Numbered from the stretch's first letter, positions 22,741 through 31,564 are shown. The stretch is 42,989 bases of DNA from JAGOSA01 sp043718505 (GCA_043718505.1 JAYSVN010000037.1:1-42989); one strand, 5' to 3'. Numbers and translations are program-made. The notes: generated from the letters alone by a model not told the origin.

Positions 22741-24534
22741 CTAGAACGCAACAACTTGATTCTTAATTAACTTCTGATATTCTGCGCAGCGTTCCTGTAA
22801 TTGCGCATGGGTACCGACATCATCTATCGTCCCTTTCTTCATAACGATAATGCGATCAGCGTCAACAACAGTCGATAGACGGTGAGCAATGATAATAGTT
22901 GTTCTGCCTACGGACATTTTTTTCATAGCATCATGAACAATTTTCTCATTGTGAGCATCAAGCGCAGAGGTAGCTTCGTCAAAAATCAGAATTTTCGGAT
23001 CTTTTATCAAGGCTCTTGCAATCGCAATCCTTTGAGATTCACCGCCAGAAAGTTTAATTCCTTTTTCGCCAACCATCGTGTCATAGCCATCTGAAAGATT
23101 TTCAATAAAGCCATCGATTGAAGCCATGGTCGTAACTTTCTTAAGTTCATCATCAGTGACGCGATGTGCATCTCCGTTGAGCCCAAAAAGAATATTCTCT
23201 CTAATGGTAAGATCAAGAACGGAAACATTTTGTTCAACATTTCCTAAATTTCTCCGATACCAGCTAAGATCAAGGTCCTTGAGCGGAACATCATCGATAA
23301 GAATTTGTCCTTGTTTCGGATCAAATGATCTGCGCAGCAAATTAACAAGAGTTGATTTTCCCGCACCTGATTCACCAACAATGCCAATTTTCTCATGGGG
23401 CATAATAGTGAATTGAATTTGCTTTATTGAATCTCTGTCAGTATCAGCATTTTCAGCTGAATCCTCTTTCGATCCATTTTTTGCCTTGTCGTTTCTTTTA
23501 GGATAAGAATGGGAGACATTTCTAAATTCAATTTTACCCTTAAAGTTAGTGATTTTTCTAGCCTTGGGCGAAATAGGTACATCAGTTTTAATCTCAAGCA
23601 TTTCCAGATATTTTCTGACTCTGCCGAATAAAACCATAAATCTTCTCTGTTTTTGAGTGATCATTTCAATATTACCCACCGACTGCTGAATCCAGCTGAC
23701 GAAAGCCACGAACATTCCTTTGGAAAATTGACCGTTGAAGATGAGGTAGACAGCAATCGCTATCCCCCCATAACGGGCAACACCGATAATAATTCTTAAC
23801 AATCCAGACTGTGTCACATACGGAATCCAAATATTCTTAGCCATGGTATTCGTAATCACTTGTGATTCTTTCACCATTTCAGCAGCTTTATGTTCTTGCG
23901 CTTCAAGAATAATAAAGTCAATGTTGCGGTGGACTTCAGCCTGCATTTTAGATTGCTTTTTGTCTTCTTCCAGCCAATCCATGATTCTGCTACGGTATCC
24001 TAAATTTCTACGAACAGTTAGGTAGGCATACAGGGCAATGAGGCCAATGACCCAAATCCCAATTAATGGAGAAATGACTGTGATCAAAGCAATTGTTATA
24101 ATCGTTTGAACCAGAATAGGTGTGATCTCAAATAAGGATTCACTTACAATCTGATCAATTGCATTTTGACCTTGCGTCATTGTGTACTGCTTTACTCCTG
24201 AATGTTGGCTGCGGTGCTGTCCAACAGATAATCCCAGTAATGTTTGCAATGAGAAATTGTTAAGAAAAACATCTGTATCAAATGTAATGTTTTTTGTCTC
24301 ATAGCGATTACGAATAATTGTTAGCACGCACTGGATGAGAAACCAGACCCCAAAAGACATTCCAATGTAGCCAAAGGCGCTTTTGAGATTTGGTGCATCA
24401 ATTATGCAAGCTAATAGATACGGTGCCAAAAGTGACAGTCCTTGCATAGCAAAAATCAGCACTAATACTACTTTGTAGTACTTCCAAAATGGTTTAAGAA
24501 ACTTGAATAGTTTCAGAGTTATTTTTTCTTTCAT
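22741..24534 (-). CDS. ABC exporter half-transporter (TMD-NBD), first of tandem pair
   Basis: The 597-residue protein has six N-terminal membrane helices and a complete ATPase: Walker A GESGAGKST, signature LSGGESQRIAIARA, Walker B ILIFDEATSALD, H-loop IIIAHRLSTV. The membrane part shares the block QHSGVKQ followed by GQNA with its downstream neighbour, marking them as sister genes. An acidic, polar insert (KNGSKEDSAENADTDRD) occupies the same site in the ATPase domain as in the sister. Both sites keep the catalytic Glu, unlike many heterodimers with one dead site, so homodimers are also possible. Promoter at 24555-24582 with a 14-nt leader. Confidence 0.9.
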   Translation of the reverse strand: MKEKITLKLFKFLKPFWKYYKVVLVLIFAMQGLSLLAPYLLACIIDAPNLKSAFGYIGMSFGVWFLIQCVLTIIRNRYETKNITFDTDVFLNNFSLQTLLGLSVGQHRSQHSGVKQYTMTQGQNAIDQIVSESLFEITPILVQTIITIALITVISPLIGIWVIGLIALYAYLTVRRNLGYRSRIMDWLEEDKKQSKMQAEVHRNIDFIILEAQEHKAAEMVKESQVITNTMAKNIWIPYVTQSGLLRIIIGVARYGGIAIAVYLIFNGQFSKGMFVAFVSWIQQSVGNIEMITQKQRRFMVLFGRVRKYLEMLEIKTDVPISPKARKITNFKGKIEFRNVSHSYPKRNDKAKNGSKEDSAENADTDRDSIKQIQFTIMPHEKIGIVGESGAGKSTLVNLLRRSFDPKQGQILIDDVPLKDLDLSWYRRNLGNVEQNVSVLDLTIRENILFGLNGDAHRVTDDELKKVTTMASIDGFIENLSDGYDTMVGEKGIKLSGGESQRIAIARALIKDPKILIFDEATSALDAHNEKIVHDAMKKMSVGRTTIIIAHRLSTVVDADRIIVMKKGTIDDVGTHAQLQERCAEYQKLIKNQVVAF

Positions 24535-24554
24535 TGTGAATGAGTTTTGCTTAA

Positions 24555-24582
24555 ATTATATCATTTTATTGACAAAAGTCAA
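24555..24582 (-). promoter_or_regulatory. Promoter of the ABC exporter pair, with palindrome over the -35
   Basis: TTGACT (24577-24582) and TATAAT (24555-24560) on the minus strand, 16-nt spacer. TTGAC-AAAA-GTCAA (24569-24582) is a palindrome that overlaps the -35 and could be an operator. Confidence 0.6.
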
Positions 24583-24608
24583 ATATCAATTTTTTCTCAA
24601 TCAATATC

Positions 24609-24637
24609 AAAATACCCCTTAATTTAAGGGGTATTTT
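24609..24637. terminator. Terminator after rplU
   Basis: AAAATACCCCTTAA and its perfect complement, 29 bases in all, with a T-rich run on the minus strand. Confidence 0.85.
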
Positions 24638-24652
24638 AGAGTTTCTTAGGGT

Positions 24653-25045
24653 TTATTTGATCGCTGTAACTGTAAGCTTAGCAAAAGGCTGTCGGTGGCC
24701 ATTTTGTTTGAGATAGCGGGCTTTGGCCTTGTATTTAACAACACGGACCTTCTGAGCGCGGCCGTTTTCTTTGAATTCAGCATGTACTGCAGCACCAGTG
24801 ATATAAGGGGTACCGATTGTGCAACCGTCAGCATTTTCTACCAGAAGGACTTTGTCAAAAATCACAGTATCTCCTGCTTTGTGATCCCCTGCTAGTTTTT
24901 CAACCATAAGAGTATCGCCAGCCTGGACACGGTATTGTTTGCCACCAGTCATAATAACAGCAAATTCGCCGTTATCTTCGGTCTTTTTTGTGATTTTTTT
25001 TGCTGCCTTTTTGGGAGCTGTTTTCTTAACTGCCTTTTCTGCCAT
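24653..25045 (-). CDS. rplU: Large ribosomal subunit protein bL21
   Basis: bL21 binds 23S rRNA in the 50S subunit. The conserved core begins at FAVIMTGGKQYRVQAGDTL and continues with VIFDKVLLV, IGTPYITGAAV and VVKYKAKARYLKQNGHRQPF, the typical C-terminal signature. An N-terminal Ala/Lys-rich extension of about 27 residues (MAEKAVKKTAPKKAAKKITK) is unusual for E. coli but common as an added rRNA-binding tail elsewhere. 130 residues. It is not adjacent to rpmA. TAGAAT lies 9 bases before the ATG, for an almost leaderless transcript. A strong terminator follows. Confidence 0.95.
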   Translation of the reverse strand: MAEKAVKKTAPKKAAKKITKKTEDNGEFAVIMTGGKQYRVQAGDTLMVEKLAGDHKAGDTVIFDKVLLVENADGCTIGTPYITGAAVHAEFKENGRAQKVRVVKYKAKARYLKQNGHRQPFAKLTVTAIK

Positions 25046-25140
25046 AATGTTGCTATTCTAAAGGTTTTTTGGAAAAAAGCAAGAGCGACTAAAAGCCTGC
25101 TGTTTATTCCTTTCCACTATCCGCGCAAGCATTTTCACTA

Positions 25141-25146
25141 TATAAT
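25141..25146 (+). promoter_or_regulatory. Consensus -10 of corA, leaderless
   Basis: TATAAT ends exactly 6 nt before ATG 25153. Confidence 0.65.
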
Positions 25147-25152
25147 TGCAGC

Positions 25153-26067
25153 ATGGTTTCAAAGTACAAGCACAAAAATCTCGTCTGGATCGATGTTGAG
25201 GGCCCGACCCGTGACGAGGTCATGCACCTTATGGAGGAATATACTCTGCCTGAGCTTGTCGGTGAGGAATTACTTGAAAAAAGTGTTCGCGGCAAAGTTG
25301 ATCTGTATCCCCACTTCATATACATGGTTCTGCATTTCCCAGTTCTCGGTCGTTCACGTGATGGTGGCAGGTATGAGCAGGAAATTGACTTTATTATCGG
25401 TAAAGATTTTCTGATTACCGTTCACTATGAACCGATCGATCCATTGCATGAATTTTCGCGTGTTTTTGAAATCAAATCTATTCTCGACAAAAGACCGATG
25501 GGCGAACACGCCGGTTTTCTCATTTTCTACATTATGCGTGAGCTCTATAAGTATGCGGAGTCGGAGCTTTTGGAAATTGAAGATGATCTAAGAGTCATTG
25601 AAGAAGATATTTTTGAGGATAAAGAAGAAAAAATGGTGCGTGTTATTTCAAATGTTAATCGTAAGTTGCTCGACTTCAAACAGGCAATACGATTTCATGA
25701 ACATGTTCTTGTTTCTTTGGAGTCAGCCGGTGTTCATTTGTACGGTGATAAGTTTAAACACTATCTTGAATCTATTACCGGAGAATATCGCCGTGTCGAA
25801 AGCATTCTGTCGAGCCACAAAGAAATTCTTGATGATCTCAAAACAACAAATGACGCTCTCCTCACTGCCAAGACAAATGAAACAATTAAGGTTCTTACTA
25901 TTATTTCATTTATCATGCTGCCGCTGACGCTTATTACCGGAGTATTCGGCATGAATAGTACTTTTGTTTTTATTAATACGTATAGAGACTTTATGGTCGT
26001 ACTCAGCGCTATGATTCTCACCGGCGTCGTCCTTATCACTTACTTTAAGCGCAAAAAATGGCTCTAG
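25153..26067 (+). CDS. corA: CorA-family magnesium/cobalt transporter
   Basis: A pentameric divalent cation channel of the inner membrane. The large N-terminal cytoplasmic domain (about 1-240) has mixed alpha/beta then a long charged helix (ELLEIEDDLRVIEEDIFEDK and the following willow-helix region). Two C-terminal membrane helices flank the selectivity signature GMN (residues 266-268, in FGMNSTFVF), and the protein ends with the basic KRKKWL. 304 residues, a little shorter than Thermotoga CorA. cysS starts within its last 10 bases, so the two are likely co-transcribed and coupled. There is no riboswitch-length leader; the message is leaderless. Confidence 0.94.
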   Translation: MVSKYKHKNLVWIDVEGPTRDEVMHLMEEYTLPELVGEELLEKSVRGKVDLYPHFIYMVLHFPVLGRSRDGGRYEQEIDFIIGKDFLITVHYEPIDPLHEFSRVFEIKSILDKRPMGEHAGFLIFYIMRELYKYAESELLEIEDDLRVIEEDIFEDKEEKMVRVISNVNRKLLDFKQAIRFHEHVLVSLESAGVHLYGDKFKHYLESITGEYRRVESILSSHKEILDDLKTTNDALLTAKTNETIKVLTIISFIMLPLTLITGVFGMNSTFVFINTYRDFMVVLSAMILTGVVLITYFKRKKWL

Positions 26068-27515
26068 CCTTTTATAATACTCTCACTAAAAAAATAGAAG
26101 TTTTCAAACCTATCGAAGCAGCTCATGCCCGAATTTATCATTGCGGTCCGACTGTTTATAATTACGCCCATATCGGTAATTTGCGATCATATGTATTTGC
26201 TGATACCTTGCGACGTGCGCTTGAACTTTCAGGCTTTGCAGTTAAACAAGTAATTAATATTACTGATATCGGTCATTTGGCGAGCGACGCTGATGATGGC
26301 GATGACAAAATGGTAAAAGCTTTGCAGCGTGAAGGTAAACCAATGACACTGGAGGCCATGCGTGAAGTAGCAAATTTTTACAAAGATGCATATGTTGCTG
26401 ATCTTAAAACTCTGCGCATTATGCTGCCGCAAGAAATGCCTTTTGCCAGTGACAACATTCCTGAGGATATTGAAATTATTGAGCGACTAGAGAAAAAGGG
26501 TTACGCCTATGTAACTAGTGATGGCATTTATTTTGATACGAAGAAAATGAAAGACTACGGCAAATTAACTGGACTTACGAAAGAGAAAGGAGAAGCAGCC
26601 GCAGAAAATACTAGTGCGCTGGAATCCCGCATTGGTGAAAATTCAGAGAAACATTCTCCGCGTGATTTTGCGCTTTGGAAATTTTCAAAAAAACACGACG
26701 GAGAAAATAATACTGAGAAAAACAGCGGCATCGGTTTTGAGTCACCATGGGGCGTCGGCTTCCCTGGTTGGCACATAGAGTGTTCGGCCATGTCGCGCAA
26801 ATTTTTGGGTCAGCCTTTTGATATTCATACCGGCGGTATCGATCACATTCCTATTCACCATACCAATGAAATTGCTCAGTCAGAATGCGCATACGGAGAA
26901 CCATTGGCTAATGTTTGGCTGCATAACGGCTTTCTCAATATAGACGGCGAAAAAGTTTCAAAGTCTTTGGGTAATGATATTTATCTTGCTGACGTAGTCA
27001 AAATTGCCCGGGCTGAAAGTTATCGCCTATGGCTTTTGATGGCTCATTACCGCTCGCCTATTAATTTTACCTATGATGCATTACGCGCCGCTGACACTGC
27101 TCTCACGACTTTGTATGAAGCGTTTATTGCTTTACCGAAGGCTGAAGTTGATCCTGACCCTACATATAAAACTTCTTTTATTGAAGCAGTTGAAAATGAT
27201 CTCGATACATCGAAGGCTGTTGCTACTCTTTTTGCAGTTTTCAAAGACGAAGAACTTGATCCCGGCATAAAGCGAACAACTATTTTGTTTTTCGACAGAA
27301 TACTTGGTTTAGGATTTTCTGAACTACCAGTCATTGAAGTACCTTCACATGTAAAATTACTGACACTTGAGCGTGATAAAGCTCGTATTGATAAGGATTT
27401 TGCCAAGGCTGATGAATTGAGAAAAGAAATAGAAAAAGAAGGCTTCACAGTCCGCGACAGTAAAGAAGGTTCACAAGTTGTGCCGGCCAGATTGTCGCCA
27501 GAGCCGGTGAAATAA
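26058..27515 (+). CDS. cysS: Cysteine--tRNA ligase
   Basis: A class I synthetase that charges tRNA-Cys. The zinc ligands are all present: Cys29 in YHCGPTVYNYAHIGN, Cys242 in GWHIECSAM, His267 and Glu271 in HHTNE, with the same spacing as the E. coli enzyme. HIGN (38-41) serves as the HIGH motif and KVSKS (299-303) as the KMSKS motif, a conservative change. An insertion (about 175-225; rich in Glu, Asn, Ser, Lys) in the connective region is longer than usual. The C-terminal anticodon region is short but complete (485 residues). Overlaps corA by 10 bases without a Shine-Dalgarno. Confidence 0.95.
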   Translation: MALAFYNTLTKKIEVFKPIEAAHARIYHCGPTVYNYAHIGNLRSYVFADTLRRALELSGFAVKQVINITDIGHLASDADDGDDKMVKALQREGKPMTLEAMREVANFYKDAYVADLKTLRIMLPQEMPFASDNIPEDIEIIERLEKKGYAYVTSDGIYFDTKKMKDYGKLTGLTKEKGEAAAENTSALESRIGENSEKHSPRDFALWKFSKKHDGENNTEKNSGIGFESPWGVGFPGWHIECSAMSRKFLGQPFDIHTGGIDHIPIHHTNEIAQSECAYGEPLANVWLHNGFLNIDGEKVSKSLGNDIYLADVVKIARAESYRLWLLMAHYRSPINFTYDALRAADTALTTLYEAFIALPKAEVDPDPTYKTSFIEAVENDLDTSKAVATLFAVFKDEELDPGIKRTTILFFDRILGLGFSELPVIEVPSHVKLLTLERDKARIDKDFAKADELRKEIEKEGFTVRDSKEGSQVVPARLSPEPVK

Positions 27516-27523
27516 TTAGATAG

Positions 27524-28636
27524 TTATGGATAACTTCTCTGGTTTTTAAGTCTGGGATATATAATGACATCTTTTATATTTTTATAACCAAGTGCCCAAG
27601 TAACAAAACGTTCGATCCCTAGGCCAAAGCCACTTGTATTTTTATATCCTGTTATTTTTCTAAGATTTATATACCAATCGTATGACTCTGATTTAATATT
27701 TTGCCTTTTAAGTGATATAAGCATCTCGCTAACATTATCCTGTCTTTGCCCTGCTCCCAATACTTCCCCGCCAAATGATCCCTCTACTATTGGTGGTACA
27801 ATCAAATCAGCATTTATTACCCTATTTTTTTTCAACGGGTCTGGCTTCTGATAAAACGGTGACATATCCCTTTCAAAACCTGTGATCCAAAATGGAACTT
27901 TTTGATTTAGTAAATGAGCAAGGATTATTTCACCATCTGGATCAATACAACGTCCAATTTTGTCTTTTCTAATATTTTTATTAAATCCATTTTTCTCTAA
28001 TATTTCAATTGCTTCATCAAAAGTTATTTGTAAAAATTTCTTTTGTATAATTGTTTCTTGTAAGATTTTTTTGGTTAATACCGGGGACACAGAAATTTTT
28101 TCTATAATATTATTCATCAGAATTAGACTTTTGCAGATAGTTTTAAAATATTGTTCCGCTATTTCTATTACATTCTCAAGTGTTCCTACCATTTCAAATT
28201 CACAGTGAAAAAATTGATTAAGGTGTCTGCTGTCAGGATTTTCACCTCTTAGAGAAGGCATGTAGCAAAAAACTTTTTCAAAATTTTTTACCAATAAGGG
28301 TTCAAAGCCGAATTGAGCAGAATCAGTTAAGAATGCATTGTACCTTCCGAATTTAACAGGGAGTGCTGTTGAGTTTGAGCCATGTCCCAGCGGTGAAGAA
28401 ATACTCTGTGTAATCATGAAGAGATCAATGTCAGTTGCGTTGCATACATCACTAAAATAGTAGTTTGAAGTAACTTTTATATAATGTCTTAGTACAAGAA
28501 GTGCTTTGTAATATGGATTTACAGAAATATCATAATAGTGAAGGGGCTCCGTCTCGTTCGGTCTCAAAATACCTTCAATTTTCTGAAATATTTTATCTGC
28601 AGCATTGATCTCTATAGTGATATGTTCGTTAATCAT
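27524..28636 (-). CDS. AsnRS/AspRS-like class II synthetase core without anticodon domain
   Basis: The 370-residue protein is a class IIb synthetase catalytic core. Seen: TDSAQFGFEPLLVKNFEKVF, motif 2 as RGENPDSRHLNQFFHCEFEM, GGEVLGAGQRQDN (like the GEIIGGSQRE block of AsnRS), and motif 3 as SGFGLGIERFVTWALG plus IKDVIIYPR. The N-terminal OB-fold that reads the anticodon is missing, so it is probably not a normal tRNA ligase. Relatives include the archaeal asparagine synthetase derived from AsnRS; either asparagine synthesis or amino-acid activation for a natural product would fit. Its ATG is 2 bases after the S66 peptidase stop, so it is the last gene of a tight operon. It looks AT-richer than the flanking housekeeping genes. 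Confidence 0.8.
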   Translation of the reverse strand: MINEHITIEINAADKIFQKIEGILRPNETEPLHYYDISVNPYYKALLVLRHYIKVTSNYYFSDVCNATDIDLFMITQSISSPLGHGSNSTALPVKFGRYNAFLTDSAQFGFEPLLVKNFEKVFCYMPSLRGENPDSRHLNQFFHCEFEMVGTLENVIEIAEQYFKTICKSLILMNNIIEKISVSPVLTKKILQETIIQKKFLQITFDEAIEILEKNGFNKNIRKDKIGRCIDPDGEIILAHLLNQKVPFWITGFERDMSPFYQKPDPLKKNRVINADLIVPPIVEGSFGGEVLGAGQRQDNVSEMLISLKRQNIKSESYDWYINLRKITGYKNTSGFGLGIERFVTWALGYKNIKDVIIYPRLKNQRSYP

Positions 28637-28638
28637 GC

Positions 28639-29622
28639 TTAGTGCTCTATAACTTTAATTTGAATTTTATCTACAGTAGGTGCGATTATGCTTATAGTTC
28701 CCCCAATTGGTAAAGTACCAAGTGGCATTGTGTGGCCAAAATTAAGATTAGCCATGATAGGGATACCGGATAATTCTTTTTTTGATTGAATAATCTTTTC
28801 AAGTAAATCCTTGGTCATTTTTGTCTTTTTCTGGAATCTTCCAATTAAAATTCCCTTCACTCCATTAAAATCAGGCTGATGGATAAACGACTGTAAAATT
28901 CTGTCAAATCTTTCAGGGTTAATCTCCTCATCTTCCTCGATAAGCAATATTGAGTCTTTTAATGATGGCCAGTATTGAGTACCCTGCAAAGCAGCAAGAC
29001 ATCTCGCATGACTTCCAACTGTTCTACCTATAGCCTCGCCTGGGTTTATAACCCAGTAACCCTCATTTGTAAGAAATTCCCTATTCTCTTGATCTAGGTA
29101 CCACGCATCGTCACTCCATGTTTCAGAAGGTTTAAAATCATATGGTTCATCTGTCATACAACATTTAGTAAAATATTCAACAGAATAATCAAAACCTTTT
29201 TTGATTGCCCAACTTGAAAAATGCGGGCCAGTATAAGTAACCATGCTGGTTTTAGCAGTTATCGCATTTGCAATTGCTGTTATATCTGAAAACCCGCAGA
29301 GAATTTTCGGGTATTTTTTTATTAGTTCATAATCCACATAATCGAGTAGTTGATTTGAATTATATCCGCCAATAACAGTTAGCACCGCGTCTACCGTAGG
29401 GTCAGAGAAAGCTTCGTGTAGATCTTCAACCCTAGATTTAATCGGGGAAGAATTAAATTCATCTATTTCATTTACATTCTTTCCAAAACTTAATTTGAAC
29501 CCGAACTTTTGTAAACTATCTATAGCCGCATCTATTGACTCTTTTGATAATATCGACATGCTTCTTGAAAGTGATATTACGCGGATATGTGAATTTTTAT
29601 TTATTTTTTTAGGTATGATCAT
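28639..29622 (-). CDS. S66 family peptidase (LD-carboxypeptidase / MccF-like)
   Basis: S66 enzymes cleave after D-residues in peptidoglycan tetrapeptides or, as MccF, detoxify microcin C by cutting the aspartyl-nucleotide bond. The catalytic triad is intact: Ser112 in CGFSDITAIA, Glu229 in SILLIEEDEE and His297 in NFGHTMPLG; the Glu-His spacing of 68 equals that I recall for MccF. YTGPHFSSWA and WVINPGEAIGRTVGSH are also MccF/LdcA family blocks. No signal peptide, so it acts in the cytoplasm. 327 residues, normal. It sits between two synthetase-like genes, which favours an MccF-like role over wall recycling, but context alone is not proof. TAAAAT lies 5 nt before the ATG. Confidence 0.88.
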   Translation of the reverse strand: MIIPKKINKNSHIRVISLSRSMSILSKESIDAAIDSLQKFGFKLSFGKNVNEIDEFNSSPIKSRVEDLHEAFSDPTVDAVLTVIGGYNSNQLLDYVDYELIKKYPKILCGFSDITAIANAITAKTSMVTYTGPHFSSWAIKKGFDYSVEYFTKCCMTDEPYDFKPSETWSDDAWYLDQENREFLTNEGYWVINPGEAIGRTVGSHARCLAALQGTQYWPSLKDSILLIEEDEEINPERFDRILQSFIHQPDFNGVKGILIGRFQKKTKMTKDLLEKIIQSKKELSGIPIMANLNFGHTMPLGTLPIGGTISIIAPTVDKIQIKVIEH

Positions 29623-29638
29623 AGGTTATTTTAACTAA

Positions 29639-30745
29639 TTATTTAGCGAGATTAGATTTAATAATATAATCTTCTTTACTTACTGGCATGTTGCTTTTCA
29701 GATAATATTCGTATTTTTCTAAAAAGTCAATTATTTCTTTGCCGACAGAAATTGAATCTTTATACTGGGTGGATTCGTACTTTTCTAAAACTGAGGAAAG
29801 TATATCAAGCGATACATTGCTCTTATTTCTAAAGTAGCTTAACAACTTTGTGTAGGTGCGCAAAAGTCTTTCTTGATTACTTCCGGCTCCTGGTCTCAAG
29901 TCTTCTCTGTATAAAGCCGTACTAACAATGATTGAATCTTCAAGTTTTCTTAAAATTCCATCAGGCATTACCGGCAAGCCTATTACAGGGTAAAAATCAT
30001 TTACATGGCCAACTCTCATAACTTCTTTAAGCATTGTTGTCGTTCCCAAGGCAAGTTCTACACCGATAGGCAAGCCTTTTTCTTCAAGGAGAATGAGGTT
30101 ACCGATATCTTTACACTCGTTGCTATCTACATTTGAAATTGCAAAATTAAAATTTCTACCATTAATTTCGGGTATCCCTATGTTGTGCCTATAATACAAT
30201 TGCGGCTCAGAATCAACCTCAATTTGATCATCATCTAAAAAATTACGGCATACTGCCTTCAGATCAGTATCCTCAGAAGATACCTTTACCTTAATTCTCT
30301 TGCCTTCAATTTGTAGATCATCCTTTATAAAATTAATACCACTTTCAAATAACGTATTTATTTTTTCTGGTTTTACTAATGCGCCGAGACTGGTAAAGTG
30401 AGAACCCCATTTTGGTATATGTGAGTCTTCGAAGGCTGATTTAAGATTTTGTGTCCTAATACATTCTTGGTGCATATAAACACCCTCTTCTGGAATATTT
30501 TTGTCAATTAAAAATTCTTTTAGAACGCTTATATGTGAGCCGATAAACCTAACGGATGAGTCAATTTTAGAGCTTATTGGTACAGATGGAATTTCCCTAT
30601 AGTTATTTCTGTTAAAGCTGGTATCAAAATCATTAACTAGATGCTCAACATAAGCTGGACCATCTTCTCGATGGAAAGTAATACCTTCATATTTTTTATC
30701 ATTATTTAATCCGTTATGAAATTCAGAGGTAAAATTTTTCTCCAT
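29639..30745 (-). CDS. AlaRS-like class II synthetase catalytic domain, free-standing
   Basis: 368 residues that resemble the AlaRS aminoacylation domain but nothing else of AlaRS. Points of similarity: VYMHQECIRTQNLKSAFED in place of the AlaRS QKCIRAGGKHNDLE block with its motif 2 arginine, GSHFTSLGAL in place of HHTFFEMLG, the IKVKVSSEDTDLKAV segment in place of the TVFEEDDEA block, and CKDIGNLILLEEKGLP then VELALGTTTMLKEV in place of motif 3. Editing, C-Ala and tRNA-binding regions are absent. It may activate or transfer an amino acid outside translation. The assignment rests on my reading of these motifs. It lies 9 bases after the methyltransferase stop, in the same operon. Confidence 0.6.
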   Translation of the reverse strand: MEKNFTSEFHNGLNNDKKYEGITFHREDGPAYVEHLVNDFDTSFNRNNYREIPSVPISSKIDSSVRFIGSHISVLKEFLIDKNIPEEGVYMHQECIRTQNLKSAFEDSHIPKWGSHFTSLGALVKPEKINTLFESGINFIKDDLQIEGKRIKVKVSSEDTDLKAVCRNFLDDDQIEVDSEPQLYYRHNIGIPEINGRNFNFAISNVDSNECKDIGNLILLEEKGLPIGVELALGTTTMLKEVMRVGHVNDFYPVIGLPVMPDGILRKLEDSIIVSTALYREDLRPGAGSNQERLLRTYTKLLSYFRNKSNVSLDILSSVLEKYESTQYKDSISVGKEIIDFLEKYEYYLKSNMPVSKEDYIIKSNLAK

Positions 30746-30754
30746 AAAATAAAT

Positions 30755-31549
30755 TTATTTAATTTGACAAATAATGAATATCAAGAATTTCCTTTTTGGA
30801 AAAAGTTGTTCAGTCACTTTTCCCAGAGATTTAATGATCCACTTCGGGGTTTCAGTAATTAATGGGTTTCCAAAATATTTAACATCTATATGCTCTATGG
30901 TTCTATTTGTTACGCGAACAGCATTTTCTATTATTGGAATTAGTTTTTTGGCACTATACCTTTTTTCAGAGCCAAGCCGATATCCGGGAATAAACTTTAG
31001 GAACGGTAGCTTACTGAGAATTTTGGCTTTAATAATAGCCGGCGAACGAAAATTTGGTACTGCAATAGCAAGGCAGCCTTTGGTCGCCACTACCCTTACC
31101 ATTTCTGTAAGCATTTTTTTGACACTTTCTGAATCATAGTGCTCCACAACCCCAATATTCCAGACCAGATTAAAACTTTTATCTTTGAATGGCATGTTAA
31201 AAATATTGCCTTCAACATACTTTATATTTTGGGCATGAAACTTTTCAGCTAAAAATTGTGCGTAATTGAGTGCCTCTATTGATATATCAAGAAATGTTCT
31301 ATCGTAATCTGCTCCAAGAAGTATCGATGCTTTTCCTGACCCGCTTCCAGCTTCAAGTATTTTTGGGTCTTCAAATTTAGAGATTAGTGTTTTAAAATAT
31401 AGAACTATATCCATATAATATAATTCCCACCAATATGAAGAATACTTCTTAAATTCGTGACTTCCTTTTTGTAATTCTTTTAAAAAAATATTACTCCAGT
31501 TTTCATTTTCTTCTTCGATTATTTTTGATATTTCTTTGGAATATTTCAT
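30755..31549 (-). CDS. Class I SAM-dependent methyltransferase
   Basis: 264 residues from the ATG at 31549; a TTG nine bases upstream is less likely. Rossmann-fold motifs: motif I ILEAGSGSGKASILLG, acidic residue at the end of strand 2 (RTFLDISIEAL), VEGNIFNMPFKDKSFNLVWN with motif IV, and IGVVEHYDSESV (UbiE/COQ5-like type 11). A C-terminal basic region (PKRKFLIFIICQIK) is hydrophobic and may touch the membrane. The substrate is unknown. It is 15 bases after the histidine kinase stop and 9 bases before the AlaRS-like gene, without its own visible -10, so it belongs to this operon. Confidence 0.88.
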   Translation of the reverse strand: MKYSKEISKIIEEENENWSNIFLKELQKGSHEFKKYSSYWWELYYMDIVLYFKTLISKFEDPKILEAGSGSGKASILLGADYDRTFLDISIEALNYAQFLAEKFHAQNIKYVEGNIFNMPFKDKSFNLVWNIGVVEHYDSESVKKMLTEMVRVVATKGCLAIAVPNFRSPAIIKAKILSKLPFLKFIPGYRLGSEKRYSAKKLIPIIENAVRVTNRTIEHIDVKYFGNPLITETPKWIIKSLGKVTEQLFPKRKFLIFIICQIK

Positions 31550-31564
31550 AAACAACAACGGGGG

